A stretch of DNA of 64,000 bases from Armatimonadota bacterium (lineage in GTDB: Bacteria > Armatimonadota > Armatimonadia > Armatimonadales > Armatimonadaceae), in NCBI GenBank assembly GCA_026392155.1, contig JAPLCP010000182.1, positions 1 through 64,000 of the forward strand, in the 5' to 3' direction. The first letter of the stretch is position 1; every line of letters starts with the position of its first letter. Shown here one piece after another: positions 8,280-16,168 of the stretch. The notes beneath the pieces were generated by a model. It was not told where the DNA came from. It saw only the letters and a list, made by a program, of their open reading frames with translations, and did no database searches. Position numbers and translations under genes: made by a program.

Positions 8280-11200
8280 ATGACTCGTCAATCCCGTTTT
8301 GCCGTCACTGCACTGGTGGCTGCCTCTGTCTCAATAACTGCGCCTGCTCATGCCGCGCTCACCGTGAGTCGCTTGCGGTGTGAGTACAAGACCAACCCGC
8401 TGGCCATAGATCTCGCCAAGCCGCGCCTCTCGTGGATCGTCGAGAGCAAGGAAAAAGGCCAGAAGCAGACCGCCTACCAGATCATGGTGGGCACCGCACC
8501 GGGCAAAGCAGATCTCTGGGATACGGGGAAAGTGCTCTCCGATGAGACCATTCAGATCCCCTACGATGGCCAAGCGCTGGACAGTGGCCAGCAGGCGTTC
8601 TGGCAGGTAAAGGTGTGGGATGCGAGGGGCAAGAGCAGTGTCAGTAGCCTGGCGCACTGGACCAAGGGCCTTGGCGCGAATGACTGGAAGGCGCAGTGGA
8701 TTCAGGCCGCGCTGCCCAAAGTTGCCAGTGCACTGCCGCCCATCACGCTAGAGGGGGCGAGCTGGATCTGGCTGGCGAGCGACCCGGAGAACCCGCCCGT
8801 GGGCAAGCGCAGCTTCCGTGTCCAGTTCGATGCCCCCACTGGAGCGAGCGCCCGGATCGCGCTGACGGCGGACAATAGCTATGCGGTGGCGGTGAACGGA
8901 AAGAACCTCGCCACCGCCAAGGGGAGCGACTGGAAGGTCTATAACACCTACGATCTTAAAGATTTGCTGGTGGCGGGCGCGAACACAGTGGTGGTGACGG
9001 TTACCAATGAGGGGGATGCGCCCAACCCCGCGGGGCTGATCGCCAAGCTTGTGGTCAATGGGAAAGAGTATCCAACCGGCAAGAGCTGGGAAGGCAGTGT
9101 CGCACGGCGTGCCTGGGAGCCCGTGAAGATTCTAGGGGCCGCGGGGATGGCACCCTGGGGTAAGGCGGAGCCCGGTGGCAGTGGCAATAACGCCATGACC
9201 CCACCGCCCCACTTCCGCAACACGTTTCGCGTCGAGAAGCCGGTCAAGAGAGCACTGCTCTACGCGACGGCGCTCGGGGTCTATGAGCTGGGGCTCAATG
9301 GCAAGCCTGTCAGCGACGATGTGTTTTCGCCGGGCTGGACGGAGTACAAGAAGCGCGTTCACTACCTGACCTACGACGTCACCAAGCAGCTCACCGTAGG
9401 AGCGAATGAGCTTCAGGCACAGCTCGGCGATGGCTGGTACGCGAGCTACTTGGCCTTCACCGGACGGCGGCGCTACTATGAGGGCGATCCGCGCCTCAAG
9501 CTCCAGCTCAATATCGAGTACACCGATGGCACCACGGCGACGGTGGGAACGGGGCAGGACTGGCAGTGGGCCTACGGGCAGATTCTGACTTCAGACATGC
9601 TGATGGGCGAGGAGGTGGACACGCGCAAGACGGCGACGGACTGGAAGCCGGTGCAGACGCTGACCAATCTCCCGATTGCCGTCGAGGCACACCCCGGTGA
9701 GCCGATTCGACCCGCCGCACGGATTGCCGCGATCGTGCGCACCGAGCCTAAGAAGGGGACTTTTGTCTACAATCTTGGGCAGAACCTCACCGGCTGGGCC
9801 AAGCTCACGGTCACGGGCAAGCCAGGGCAGATGGTCACGGTGCGTCACGCAGAGCGCCTGAACCCCGATGGGACGGCATATTTTACAAACCTGCGGGCGG
9901 CAAAGGCCACGGACACGTATATCTTAAAAGGCGGCACCCAGGTCCTAGAGCCCAAGTTCACGTTCCATGGCTTTCAGTATGTCGAGATCACGGGCCTCGA
10001 CACCGCGCCTGCACCAAAAGATGTGGTGGGAGTTGCCGTACACTCCACGATGGCCGACACACTGACATTTGACTCGGACAACAAGCTGCTCAACAAGCTC
10101 ACGGATAATATTGACTGGGGCTTCCGGGGCAACGCTCTGGATGTGCCCACCGACTGCCCCCAGCGCGATGAGCGGGCGGGCTGGACGGGCGATGCCCAAG
10201 TCTTCGCCAAGACCGCGATGCTCAACCGCGACACGGCGTCGTTTTTCACCAAGTGGCTGGTGGATCTGATTGAGGATGGCCAGGGGGCGGACGGAGCCCT
10301 CCCCGATGTCGCGCCCTACCTCTCGATGGTGGGCCGAGGCAACGCGGCGTGGGAAGATGCGGGTGTGGTTGTCACCTACCGCATGTACGAGATGTACCGG
10401 GATACACAGGCCATTCAAAAACACTGGGCTGGGCTGACCCGCTTCATGGAGCACCTGAACAAAGTCGCCCCCGACGGCATCCGTCAGGTAGGCTCCTACG
10501 GCGACTGGCTGCTTCTTGATGCGCCGCAGCAGTCCGCGGTGCATGGCACGGCGTATTATTTCTACTGCGCCAAGCTCATGGCCATTATGGCTGAGGCTAT
10601 CGGCAAGCCCGAAGAAGCCAAAGCCTACCGGGTGCTGACCGAGAAAGTCAAAGCCGCCTTTAACGAGAAGTTTGTCGGGGAAGATGGCAGCGTCACCGAT
10701 AAGGGCAAGGCATCGCAGACCTTCTACGCGCTGGCACTGGGCTGGGAGCTGCTCCCCAAAGAGAAACGTGCCGGAGCGCAGAAGCAGCTCGAAGGGCTAC
10801 TCGCTGCCAAGAAGAACCACCTGGCGACAGGCTTTATCGGAACGCCAGTTCTGCTCTTTGCCCTCGATGGCGTGGGGCGTACCGATCTTGCCAACCAGCT
10901 TGTCCTCAACGATGACTATCCGTCGTGGCTCTACCAAGTCAAGCTTGGCTCGACCACGATGTGGGAGCGCTGGGACGGCTGGACACCGGAGAAAGGCTTC
11001 CAGAACGCCGGGATGAACAGCTTCAACCACTACTGGCTCGGCTGCGTCAGCGAGTGGCTTACGACGGGCTTGGTGGGAATTGACACCGACGGCCCCGGCT
11101 GGAAGAAGCTCACCATCAAGCCGCGCTTCAACACCGTGCTCAACCACGCCAGCGCCAGCTATGACTCGATCCGTGGCAAAGTCTCGGCAAGCTGGAAGAA

Positions 11201-11324
11201 AAGCGGCGGCAGCGCCACGGTCAATGTCACGATTCCTGCCAATACCACCGCCCGGCTAGAGCTCCCCGGCAAGACCGAAAATCTTAGCTCCGGAACCTAC
11301 ACCTTCACGGTGAAGCTGCCCTAA
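8280..11324 (+). CDS. Secreted alpha-L-rhamnosidase (GH78)
   Basis: A 1014-residue glycosidase that should release terminal L-rhamnose from plant or bacterial glycans outside the cytoplasm. A signal peptide is clear (residues 1-25, ending PAHA-A). Then come the usual GH78 domains: an N-terminal Fn3-like domain (~30-125), two beta-sandwich domains (~150-490), the (alpha/alpha)6 catalytic barrel (~590-920) and a C-terminal beta domain. The catalytic region shows DVPTDCPQRDERAGWTGDAQ, the strongest family signature, with the acid residues in that block, and later TMWERWDGW. Length is normal. Transcribed alone behind a TATAAT box; the GGDEF gene converges 5 bases beyond its stop. Confidence 0.95.
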   Translation: MTRQSRFAVTALVAASVSITAPAHAALTVSRLRCEYKTNPLAIDLAKPRLSWIVESKEKGQKQTAYQIMVGTAPGKADLWDTGKVLSDETIQIPYDGQALDSGQQAFWQVKVWDARGKSSVSSLAHWTKGLGANDWKAQWIQAALPKVASALPPITLEGASWIWLASDPENPPVGKRSFRVQFDAPTGASARIALTADNSYAVAVNGKNLATAKGSDWKVYNTYDLKDLLVAGANTVVVTVTNEGDAPNPAGLIAKLVVNGKEYPTGKSWEGSVARRAWEPVKILGAAGMAPWGKAEPGGSGNNAMTPPPHFRNTFRVEKPVKRALLYATALGVYELGLNGKPVSDDVFSPGWTEYKKRVHYLTYDVTKQLTVGANELQAQLGDGWYASYLAFTGRRRYYEGDPRLKLQLNIEYTDGTTATVGTGQDWQWAYGQILTSDMLMGEEVDTRKTATDWKPVQTLTNLPIAVEAHPGEPIRPAARIAAIVRTEPKKGTFVYNLGQNLTGWAKLTVTGKPGQMVTVRHAERLNPDGTAYFTNLRAAKATDTYILKGGTQVLEPKFTFHGFQYVEITGLDTAPAPKDVVGVAVHSTMADTLTFDSDNKLLNKLTDNIDWGFRGNALDVPTDCPQRDERAGWTGDAQVFAKTAMLNRDTASFFTKWLVDLIEDGQGADGALPDVAPYLSMVGRGNAAWEDAGVVVTYRMYEMYRDTQAIQKHWAGLTRFMEHLNKVAPDGIRQVGSYGDWLLLDAPQQSAVHGTAYYFYCAKLMAIMAEAIGKPEEAKAYRVLTEKVKAAFNEKFVGEDGSVTDKGKASQTFYALALGWELLPKEKRAGAQKQLEGLLAAKKNHLATGFIGTPVLLFALDGVGRTDLANQLVLNDDYPSWLYQVKLGSTTMWERWDGWTPEKGFQNAGMNSFNHYWLGCVSEWLTTGLVGIDTDGPGWKKLTIKPRFNTVLNHASASYDSIRGKVSASWKKSGGSATVNVTIPANTTARLELPGKTENLSSGTYTFTVKLP

Positions 11325-11329
11325 AGTGC

Positions 11330-12700
11330 TCAGGCGGCTTTTTTGTGGTTCTCGGAAGAGGTAATGAGACTGCGGCAGACGCGGTTGCGGGTCTTTTTGG
11401 CCTGATAGAGTGCCACATCGGCGGCATCGAGAAGCTCTGTGGTCTTGGTCATGTCACGGGTGCGCTCGGCGACACCAATGCTGATGGTGACACCACGGTG
11501 CTTCCACGGAGCCGCCTGAACCGCCGCACGGATACGCTCTGCTAGGCGTGCGGCCTCTTCTTCGCCGGTGTGGGGTAGGAGCACCAGAAACTCCTCACCA
11601 CCGTAGCGTGAGGCAAAGTCGGAGATACGGATGCTGTGCTGGAGAAGTGCCCCAATCGTCTGGAGCACGGCATTGCCTGCCTGAGATCCAAAGCTATCGT
11701 TGTAAGCCTTGAAGTAGTCTAAGTCCATTAAAAGTATAGCAAAGGGCTCGTTGTAGCGTAGCGCACGGCTCCACTCGATATTAAATCGCTCCTCTAGGGC
11801 ACGGCGATTACTCAGCCCTGTCAGCGTGTCATGCGTGGCGGTTTGCTCTAGTTGCAAGTTGGCACTCTCCAGCCGCCGATTCGCCTCCTCAAGCTGAACA
11901 CTAACGGCTTCGAGCTGCTTGCTGGTAACCGTGTGCTGCTTATGGGTAGCCTGAAGCTGCTGCTCAAGCTGACGGAGCTGGCTAAAGAACTGAAGGATTA
12001 GTCCCAGGGAGATCAGGGTTCCCAGGACTGCCATCAAGAGAACATCCGCGGTTCCACTGCCACTGGCACGAGCATCTTCTTCCAGGGTGTGGGTGAGCTT
12101 CTCTGCCGCCTCGCGCATCCGTAGCGCGGTGGACAGGCTTAGCTTGCCCGGCTTAACCGTCTCCTGGTAGAACGCTTGCCAAGCAGGCTCCATGGTCTGG
12201 ACAGCAAGCGGAGCGCTTTGCTTGATCTCGTTACGAATCTGGCTCATTCGTGCAAGGTCTTTTCGGAGGTCGCTTCCCGGTTTCTGGCTGAGCTGGAGAT
12301 AGGAGCGCAGTGCCATTGTCTGAAGTGTGCCCGCTAGTCGTGTGGCACGGAGTGCCCGGACACTGCCTCGTGCCTCTTGCCAGGCAAAGAGCATCATCCC
12401 CGAGGGGAAAAGACAGATCAGCACCAGCACTGTCAGCAGGAGAGCCCCGTAGCGATTGGTGACGGTTGAGGGAGTGGCAAGAAAGCGGCCCAGAAGCCCC
12501 ATCAGTAGCGGAAGGACATCCACCATCCAGAGCCAGGGAGTGCTTCTCTGCGCTATCCAGAGTCCCGTTGGCAGAGGGGTTCCCGACTGAAGCGCCACAA
12601 AAATCGTGGCGAGTATTGGAAAAAGTAAGCCAATGGGAAGTAGGAGGCTCGCCAAAAAGGGGCGTCCTTGAAACTTTTGTTTGGGCGAAGCATTCCTCAT
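11330..12700 (-). CDS. Membrane diguanylate cyclase (GGDEF)
   Basis: About 456 residues. Two N-terminal membrane segments (~20-40 and ~60-105) are followed by a helical periplasmic sensor region (~115-235), another membrane segment (~240-262), a coiled coil rich in Gln and Leu (~265-310) and a C-terminal GGDEF domain. The active-site loop is RYGGEEF. The RxxD inhibitory site is present five residues before it (RISD), so product inhibition by cyclic di-GMP is expected. No EAL domain. ATG at 12700 is preferred over the longer frame to 12754, which runs into the promoter region facing the acetyltransferase; AAAGG lies 6 bases upstream. Confidence 0.93.
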   Translation of the reverse strand: MRNASPKQKFQGRPFLASLLLPIGLLFPILATIFVALQSGTPLPTGLWIAQRSTPWLWMVDVLPLLMGLLGRFLATPSTVTNRYGALLLTVLVLICLFPSGMMLFAWQEARGSVRALRATRLAGTLQTMALRSYLQLSQKPGSDLRKDLARMSQIRNEIKQSAPLAVQTMEPAWQAFYQETVKPGKLSLSTALRMREAAEKLTHTLEEDARASGSGTADVLLMAVLGTLISLGLILQFFSQLRQLEQQLQATHKQHTVTSKQLEAVSVQLEEANRRLESANLQLEQTATHDTLTGLSNRRALEERFNIEWSRALRYNEPFAILLMDLDYFKAYNDSFGSQAGNAVLQTIGALLQHSIRISDFASRYGGEEFLVLLPHTGEEEAARLAERIRAAVQAAPWKHRGVTISIGVAERTRDMTKTTELLDAADVALYQAKKTRNRVCRSLITSSENHKKAA

Positions 12701-12771
12701 CAGACCTTTATTATGGGTTGTTATGGGGGTGTTATAGAGGGCATTTTGTATCAAAAAGAGAATCTGGGACC

Positions 12772-13625
12772 ATGGAAACGATCACACTGCGCCGACTCTT
12801 GCCCTCAGAGTGGGCCGCCGAGGCGCAGCTTATTGCACTGTCTACCAATGCTTGGTACCAAACCAGCGGCAAGTCCGCGATCTTCACCGGCGATCCCCAA
12901 GACTGTGACGTGTTCTGCCAGGTCTACGAAGCGCTCGACCCAGGCTGCTGCATTGTGATGGAGGAGACCCAGACAGGGAAGCTGATAGGTTCGTGTTTCT
13001 ATCATCCGGTCGTGGCATCGCTCGCCAGATGCTCGATGAGGTCATCGGGATTGCGGAGAGCGAGAAGAAGCCCCTGCGCTTGGTCTCCTCTGCGATGAAC
13101 CTAGACTCCTACTCACTCTACACCCGCGCAGGCTTTGTTCCCCGGATGCTCTTTCAAGACATGTTGCTCGCCGATACCTCGCGCTTGCCTGCCCCCGATC
13201 CTCGCGTCCGTCCCGTCACTGCTGCCGATATTGCCGCTCTTGTGACGCTCGAAAAAACGCAGACGGGGCTAGATCGGGAGCGTGACTACACCTACTTTCT
13301 CGAGAATGCCTTGGGAATCTGGAGCGGCTCGGTCTGGGAAGAGAACGGTGTGATCGGTGGCTTTCTCTTTGCCGTGGCGCACCCTGCCAGCAACTTGCTC
13401 GGCCCCGGCTTTGCCCAAACCGAGGAAATCGCCGCCGCACTCATCGCTACGGAGCGCCGCAAGCACCCTGGCAACCCCGTGTTTCTCGTCCCGGCCCACT
13501 GCAAAAAACTCGTCCAGACAGTCTACGGCTGGGGAGCCCGCAACTGTGAGCTGCACGTCTTGCAGGTGCGTGGCGATTGGCAAGAGCCCGAGGGAGTTGT
13601 CTTCCCGACGTTTCTGCCAGAATAG
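12772..13625 (+). pseudogene. GNAT acetyltransferase with internal deletion and frameshift
   Basis: Two adjoining frames encode parts of one protein. The first (from ATG 12772) gives METITLRRLLPSEWAAEAQ through GKLIGSCFYHP. The second frame resumes with GRGIARQMLDEV, the acetyl-CoA-binding loop of a GNAT fold, and continues to a normal end (stop 13623-13625) with a second GNAT-like half. At the join (~13005-13012) the strand that normally precedes the Q/RxxGxG/A loop is missing, so about 15-20 residues are deleted and the frame changes. The first frame would end at 13098 as an unrelated tail. The protein is probably not functional unless the sequence is wrong here. Confidence 0.72.
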
Positions 13626-13626
13626 C

Positions 13627-14331
13627 CTAGAGGAGCTTGGCAAGAGCGGCGAGGGCGGCGGTCTCGGTGCGCAGGGTGCGAGGCCCGAGGCTGGCCGCTG
13701 TCGCGCCTGCACCGAGAATTGCCTTCTTTTCCTGCGCCGTAAAGCCGCTTTCGGAGCCGACAAAGATGCCAAGCTCTTGCCCCCCAGCTCCCGATAACGA
13801 GGGATTGGAAGTGCCTTCGTCGAGGAGCACGAGGGGGCCTTTGGCTAAAGCGAGGGCATCTTCGAGGCTGCGGACGTAGGTGATGCTCGGCAATATACCG
13901 CGCCCGGACTGCTCGGCAGCGTTGCGGATCAGCTCTTCCCAGCGCTCCACTTTCCGGGCGATCCGCTCACGGTCTTCCATGCGAGCTTGTGCCCGCTCGC
14001 TAGGAAAGAGCACAAAACCTGCCGCGCCCAGCTCCGTGCCGTGCTGCAAGACCTGCTCGACTTTATCACCCGTTTTCGGGAACGCCTGAAAGACCCTCAC
14101 GCGCAGCTCGGGCTCGGTGTTCACGGGCTCCCAGGCGCTCGTGAGCCGCGCGGAGACACGCTTCTTACCCAGGAGCTCCAGAGTGGCTAGGGCACGACGG
14201 TTCTGTCCATCGTGGAGAAGCACCGTTTCGCCGGGCTTCATGCGCAGAACATTGACAATGTGGTGGGTCTTGTCTTCGGGGAGCAACTGAAGATCGCTGT
14301 CAGAGGCATCAATAAAAAAACACTGGGGCAT
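13627..14331 (-). CDS. rsmE: 16S rRNA m3U1498 methyltransferase
   Basis: A 234-residue SPOUT-class methyltransferase that makes N3-methyluridine at 16S position 1498. The N-terminal PUA-like domain (HHIVNVLRMKPGE) is followed by the trefoil-knot domain with KVEQVLQHGTELG, the SAM-binding region (LGIFVGSESGFTAQE) and the closing SLGPRTLRTETAAL. The usual GPEGG reads GSESG here, a mild deviation. It follows holB by 10 bases and is probably cotranscribed with it. Confidence 0.93.
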   Translation of the reverse strand: MPQCFFIDASDSDLQLLPEDKTHHIVNVLRMKPGETVLLHDGQNRRALATLELLGKKRVSARLTSAWEPVNTEPELRVRVFQAFPKTGDKVEQVLQHGTELGAAGFVLFPSERAQARMEDRERIARKVERWEELIRNAAEQSGRGILPSITYVRSLEDALALAKGPLVLLDEGTSNPSLSGAGGQELGIFVGSESGFTAQEKKAILGAGATAASLGPRTLRTETAALAALAKLL

Positions 14332-14340
14332 AAAATCCTA

Positions 14341-15363
14341 TTATCTTGGAGCGAGCTTCATGAGAAGCGCTTCGGTGGCGAGCTGGGCATTGGCATTTCG
14401 GGCTAGGTGGCGGCGGAAGGCAAACAGTGTCTCCAGGCACTGGGCGAGCTGCTCGGGGCGGTACTTGGACGCAGCTTCGCGGGCTTGGGTGCGGCGGTCG
14501 GTGTGGAGAAGAGGCGCATCCGGGCCACGTAGCGAGAGCTGCAAGAGATCACCGTACCAGGCGGCCAGCACATCCAGCGCCCGGCCCATGTCCCCACGCG
14601 ACGATTTCTCCTCCGCGTCCTCTTCGCCTTTCTTGGCTTTTGGCGGGGCGGCGAGCTTTCGCAAGTCCTCCGCAAGCCGAAACGCGGCAATGGGCGGGGA
14701 GAGGGCGACTCGGTGCGCTAAGTCTAAAAGCTGGCCGCGCTGGTCTTGAAGCTCTCCCGTCTCGGCGAGGCGAAAGGCCCTGCCCGGTGCGCCTTCGGCA
14801 TAGGCCGCGAGTGTGGCCGCATCGGGGATATCTCTCGCCGTGAGGGCTTTTTGAATCGTCTCGCGTGGCACGGCGGAGAAGCGCACCACCTGGCATCGCG
14901 AGAGAACCGTGGGCAGGACGCTGGTCACGCTGGGGGCGCAGAGAATAAACTGGACATAGCGCGGGGGCTCTTCTAGGGCTTTGAGGAGCGAGTTGGCGGA
15001 CTCTTCGTTAAACGTCTCTGCCCGCTCAAAGAGATAGACCCGGCGCGGGGCATTGATCGGTGCAAAGCTCAGGTTCTCCAGAGCGCCGGTCGGGTGGCCG
15101 GGGCGGTTCCAGAGCTGCCAGATACGCGTCAGCTCGCCGTCGGGGGCGATGCGCGTCAGGTCGGGGTGCTGGTTCTCCGCGATGCGCTTGTTGTGCACCG
15201 GCGTGTTGCCAAAGAGTGCCCGCACAAACGCCAGCGCCGTCGTGGTCTTGCCCACACTCTCCGGCCCCACAAACAGATATGCCTGCGGCACGGCATCACG
15301 CTCCAGTGCGGCTTTGAGTGTGGCAATCGCGGGTTCCTGGCCCAGAATCTCAGAAAAAGGCAT
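14341..15363 (-). CDS. holB: DNA polymerase III clamp-loader delta-prime subunit
   Basis: A 340-residue AAA+ protein of the replicase clamp loader. It has a Walker A (GPESVGKTTTA), the Walker B region and sensor 1 (NSLLKALEEPP), and the conserved SRC motif (VLSRCQVVRF). The zinc-binding cysteines normally found after Walker A are absent (NTPVHNKRIAENQHPDL where CxxCxxC is usual). A charged insertion (KAKKGEEDAEEK) lies before the C-terminal collar domain. The ATG at 15363 stands 7 bases after TAAACT, a leaderless-type start. Confidence 0.9.
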   Translation of the reverse strand: MPFSEILGQEPAIATLKAALERDAVPQAYLFVGPESVGKTTTALAFVRALFGNTPVHNKRIAENQHPDLTRIAPDGELTRIWQLWNRPGHPTGALENLSFAPINAPRRVYLFERAETFNEESANSLLKALEEPPRYVQFILCAPSVTSVLPTVLSRCQVVRFSAVPRETIQKALTARDIPDAATLAAYAEGAPGRAFRLAETGELQDQRGQLLDLAHRVALSPPIAAFRLAEDLRKLAAPPKAKKGEEDAEEKSSRGDMGRALDVLAAWYGDLLQLSLRGPDAPLLHTDRRTQAREAASKYRPEQLAQCLETLFAFRRHLARNANAQLATEALLMKLAPR

Positions 15364-15434
15364 GTCTAAGAGTTTACCCTACCAGCCCGTCTTACCTTCC
15401 AGAGTCACATCAGGCTGATTCTTGAGAGCTGATC

Positions 15435-15916
15435 ATGGCGAAAAAACACGGGCTTGATCCCAATATCGCCTGGGCCAGCTTTGGGGCAGCGACAGCGGGA
15501 TTCTCTGCGATGGGCTGGGGGAGGCGATAGAGAAGCTGCCCCGTGTGCGTCTTGAGCCCTTTGACACCGCTGCGCTTCGCTTGGAGGCGGCTCAGCTCCA
15601 GCAGCAGGCGCTCATTGAGCCGGATCGCGTGACGGCGGACTCCATCTCTCGCCGTGCCGATGCTCTGGAGCGGCGTGCAGAGGCCCACGAGCACTCGGCG
15701 CTACTCGCCAAGCGTGCCGCCGCGCTCCGTGCCGAGATTCTGGCGCAGATCGAGACGCTTCGGGAGGGGCTTGCTGGACACCAGCTCGAAGACGGTGTCG
15801 GGCCGACGGTTGCCTTTGCGGAGCTTTCTGACACGGCCCGCCGGGTGGCCCAAGAAGCCTCCGCCGCCGCCGAGGCCCGCCAGGAGCTAGCGCAGGTGCA
15901 GCGACTCGGCGGATAA
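15435..15916 (+). pseudogene. Hypothetical coiled-coil protein, apparent frameshift
   Basis: No family recognised. An ATG at 15435 opens MAKKHGLDPNIAWASFGAA, which stops after 31 residues. One base more in the GGGGG run at 15517-15521 would join it to the next frame as MGWGEAIEKLPRVRLEP, which then stays open to 15916. The joined product is ~160 residues and mostly an Ala/Glu/Arg-rich coiled coil. Alternatively a 123-residue protein starts at GTG 15545. The 3' end overlaps the tail of the opposite gene. The join is inferred from how well the two frames fit; the coding strand itself is not certain. Confidence 0.45.
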
Positions 15917-16168
15917 ATGCAGCAAGTAGCCCGTGTGCCGTGCCAGCTCAAAGGCAAACACGAGGCACCAGAAAACCGTCACCCAAGGCGGCTTGGCCCA
16001 GCAGCGCCACTCTTTCACGCCCTTTGCGGCGGCAACAATATAGCAAATCGCCGAGAGCCCCGAGAGCGCGAGCAGGGCGTACTTGCCCGTAAAGATCAGC
16101 ACCAGAAAGGCGGCCTTGCAGAACGTAAACGCCCAACCCTCCCAGGCCTTTCCCGTCGGGTCTTTCAT
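15887..16168 (-). CDS. Small integral membrane protein
   Basis: This 93-residue protein is of no recognised family. It has three hydrophobic stretches (about 12-30, 32-48 and 62-82) and a short charged N-terminus. Its start codon overlaps the stop of the CocE-type hydrolase as ATGA, so it is translated with that gene. Confidence 0.6.
   Translation of the reverse strand: MKDPTGKAWEGWAFTFCKAAFLVLIFTGKYALLALSGLSAICYIVAAAKGVKEWRCWAKPPWVTVFWCLVFAFELARHTGYLLHLSAESLHLR

Noticed and set aside
9945-11147. Minus-strand frames inside the GH78 gene
   Set aside because: They mirror a clearly conserved glycosidase and have no promoter or ribosome site.
11325-11345. Terminator after GH78
   Set aside because: A TTTTTT run is present but the preceding bases make no stable stem.
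15410-15694. Minus-strand 94-codon frame opposite the hypothetical coiled-coil gene
   Set aside because: It lacks family features, and the plus-strand reading is a more regular coiled coil. The strand is not fully certain, so the plus call has low confidence.
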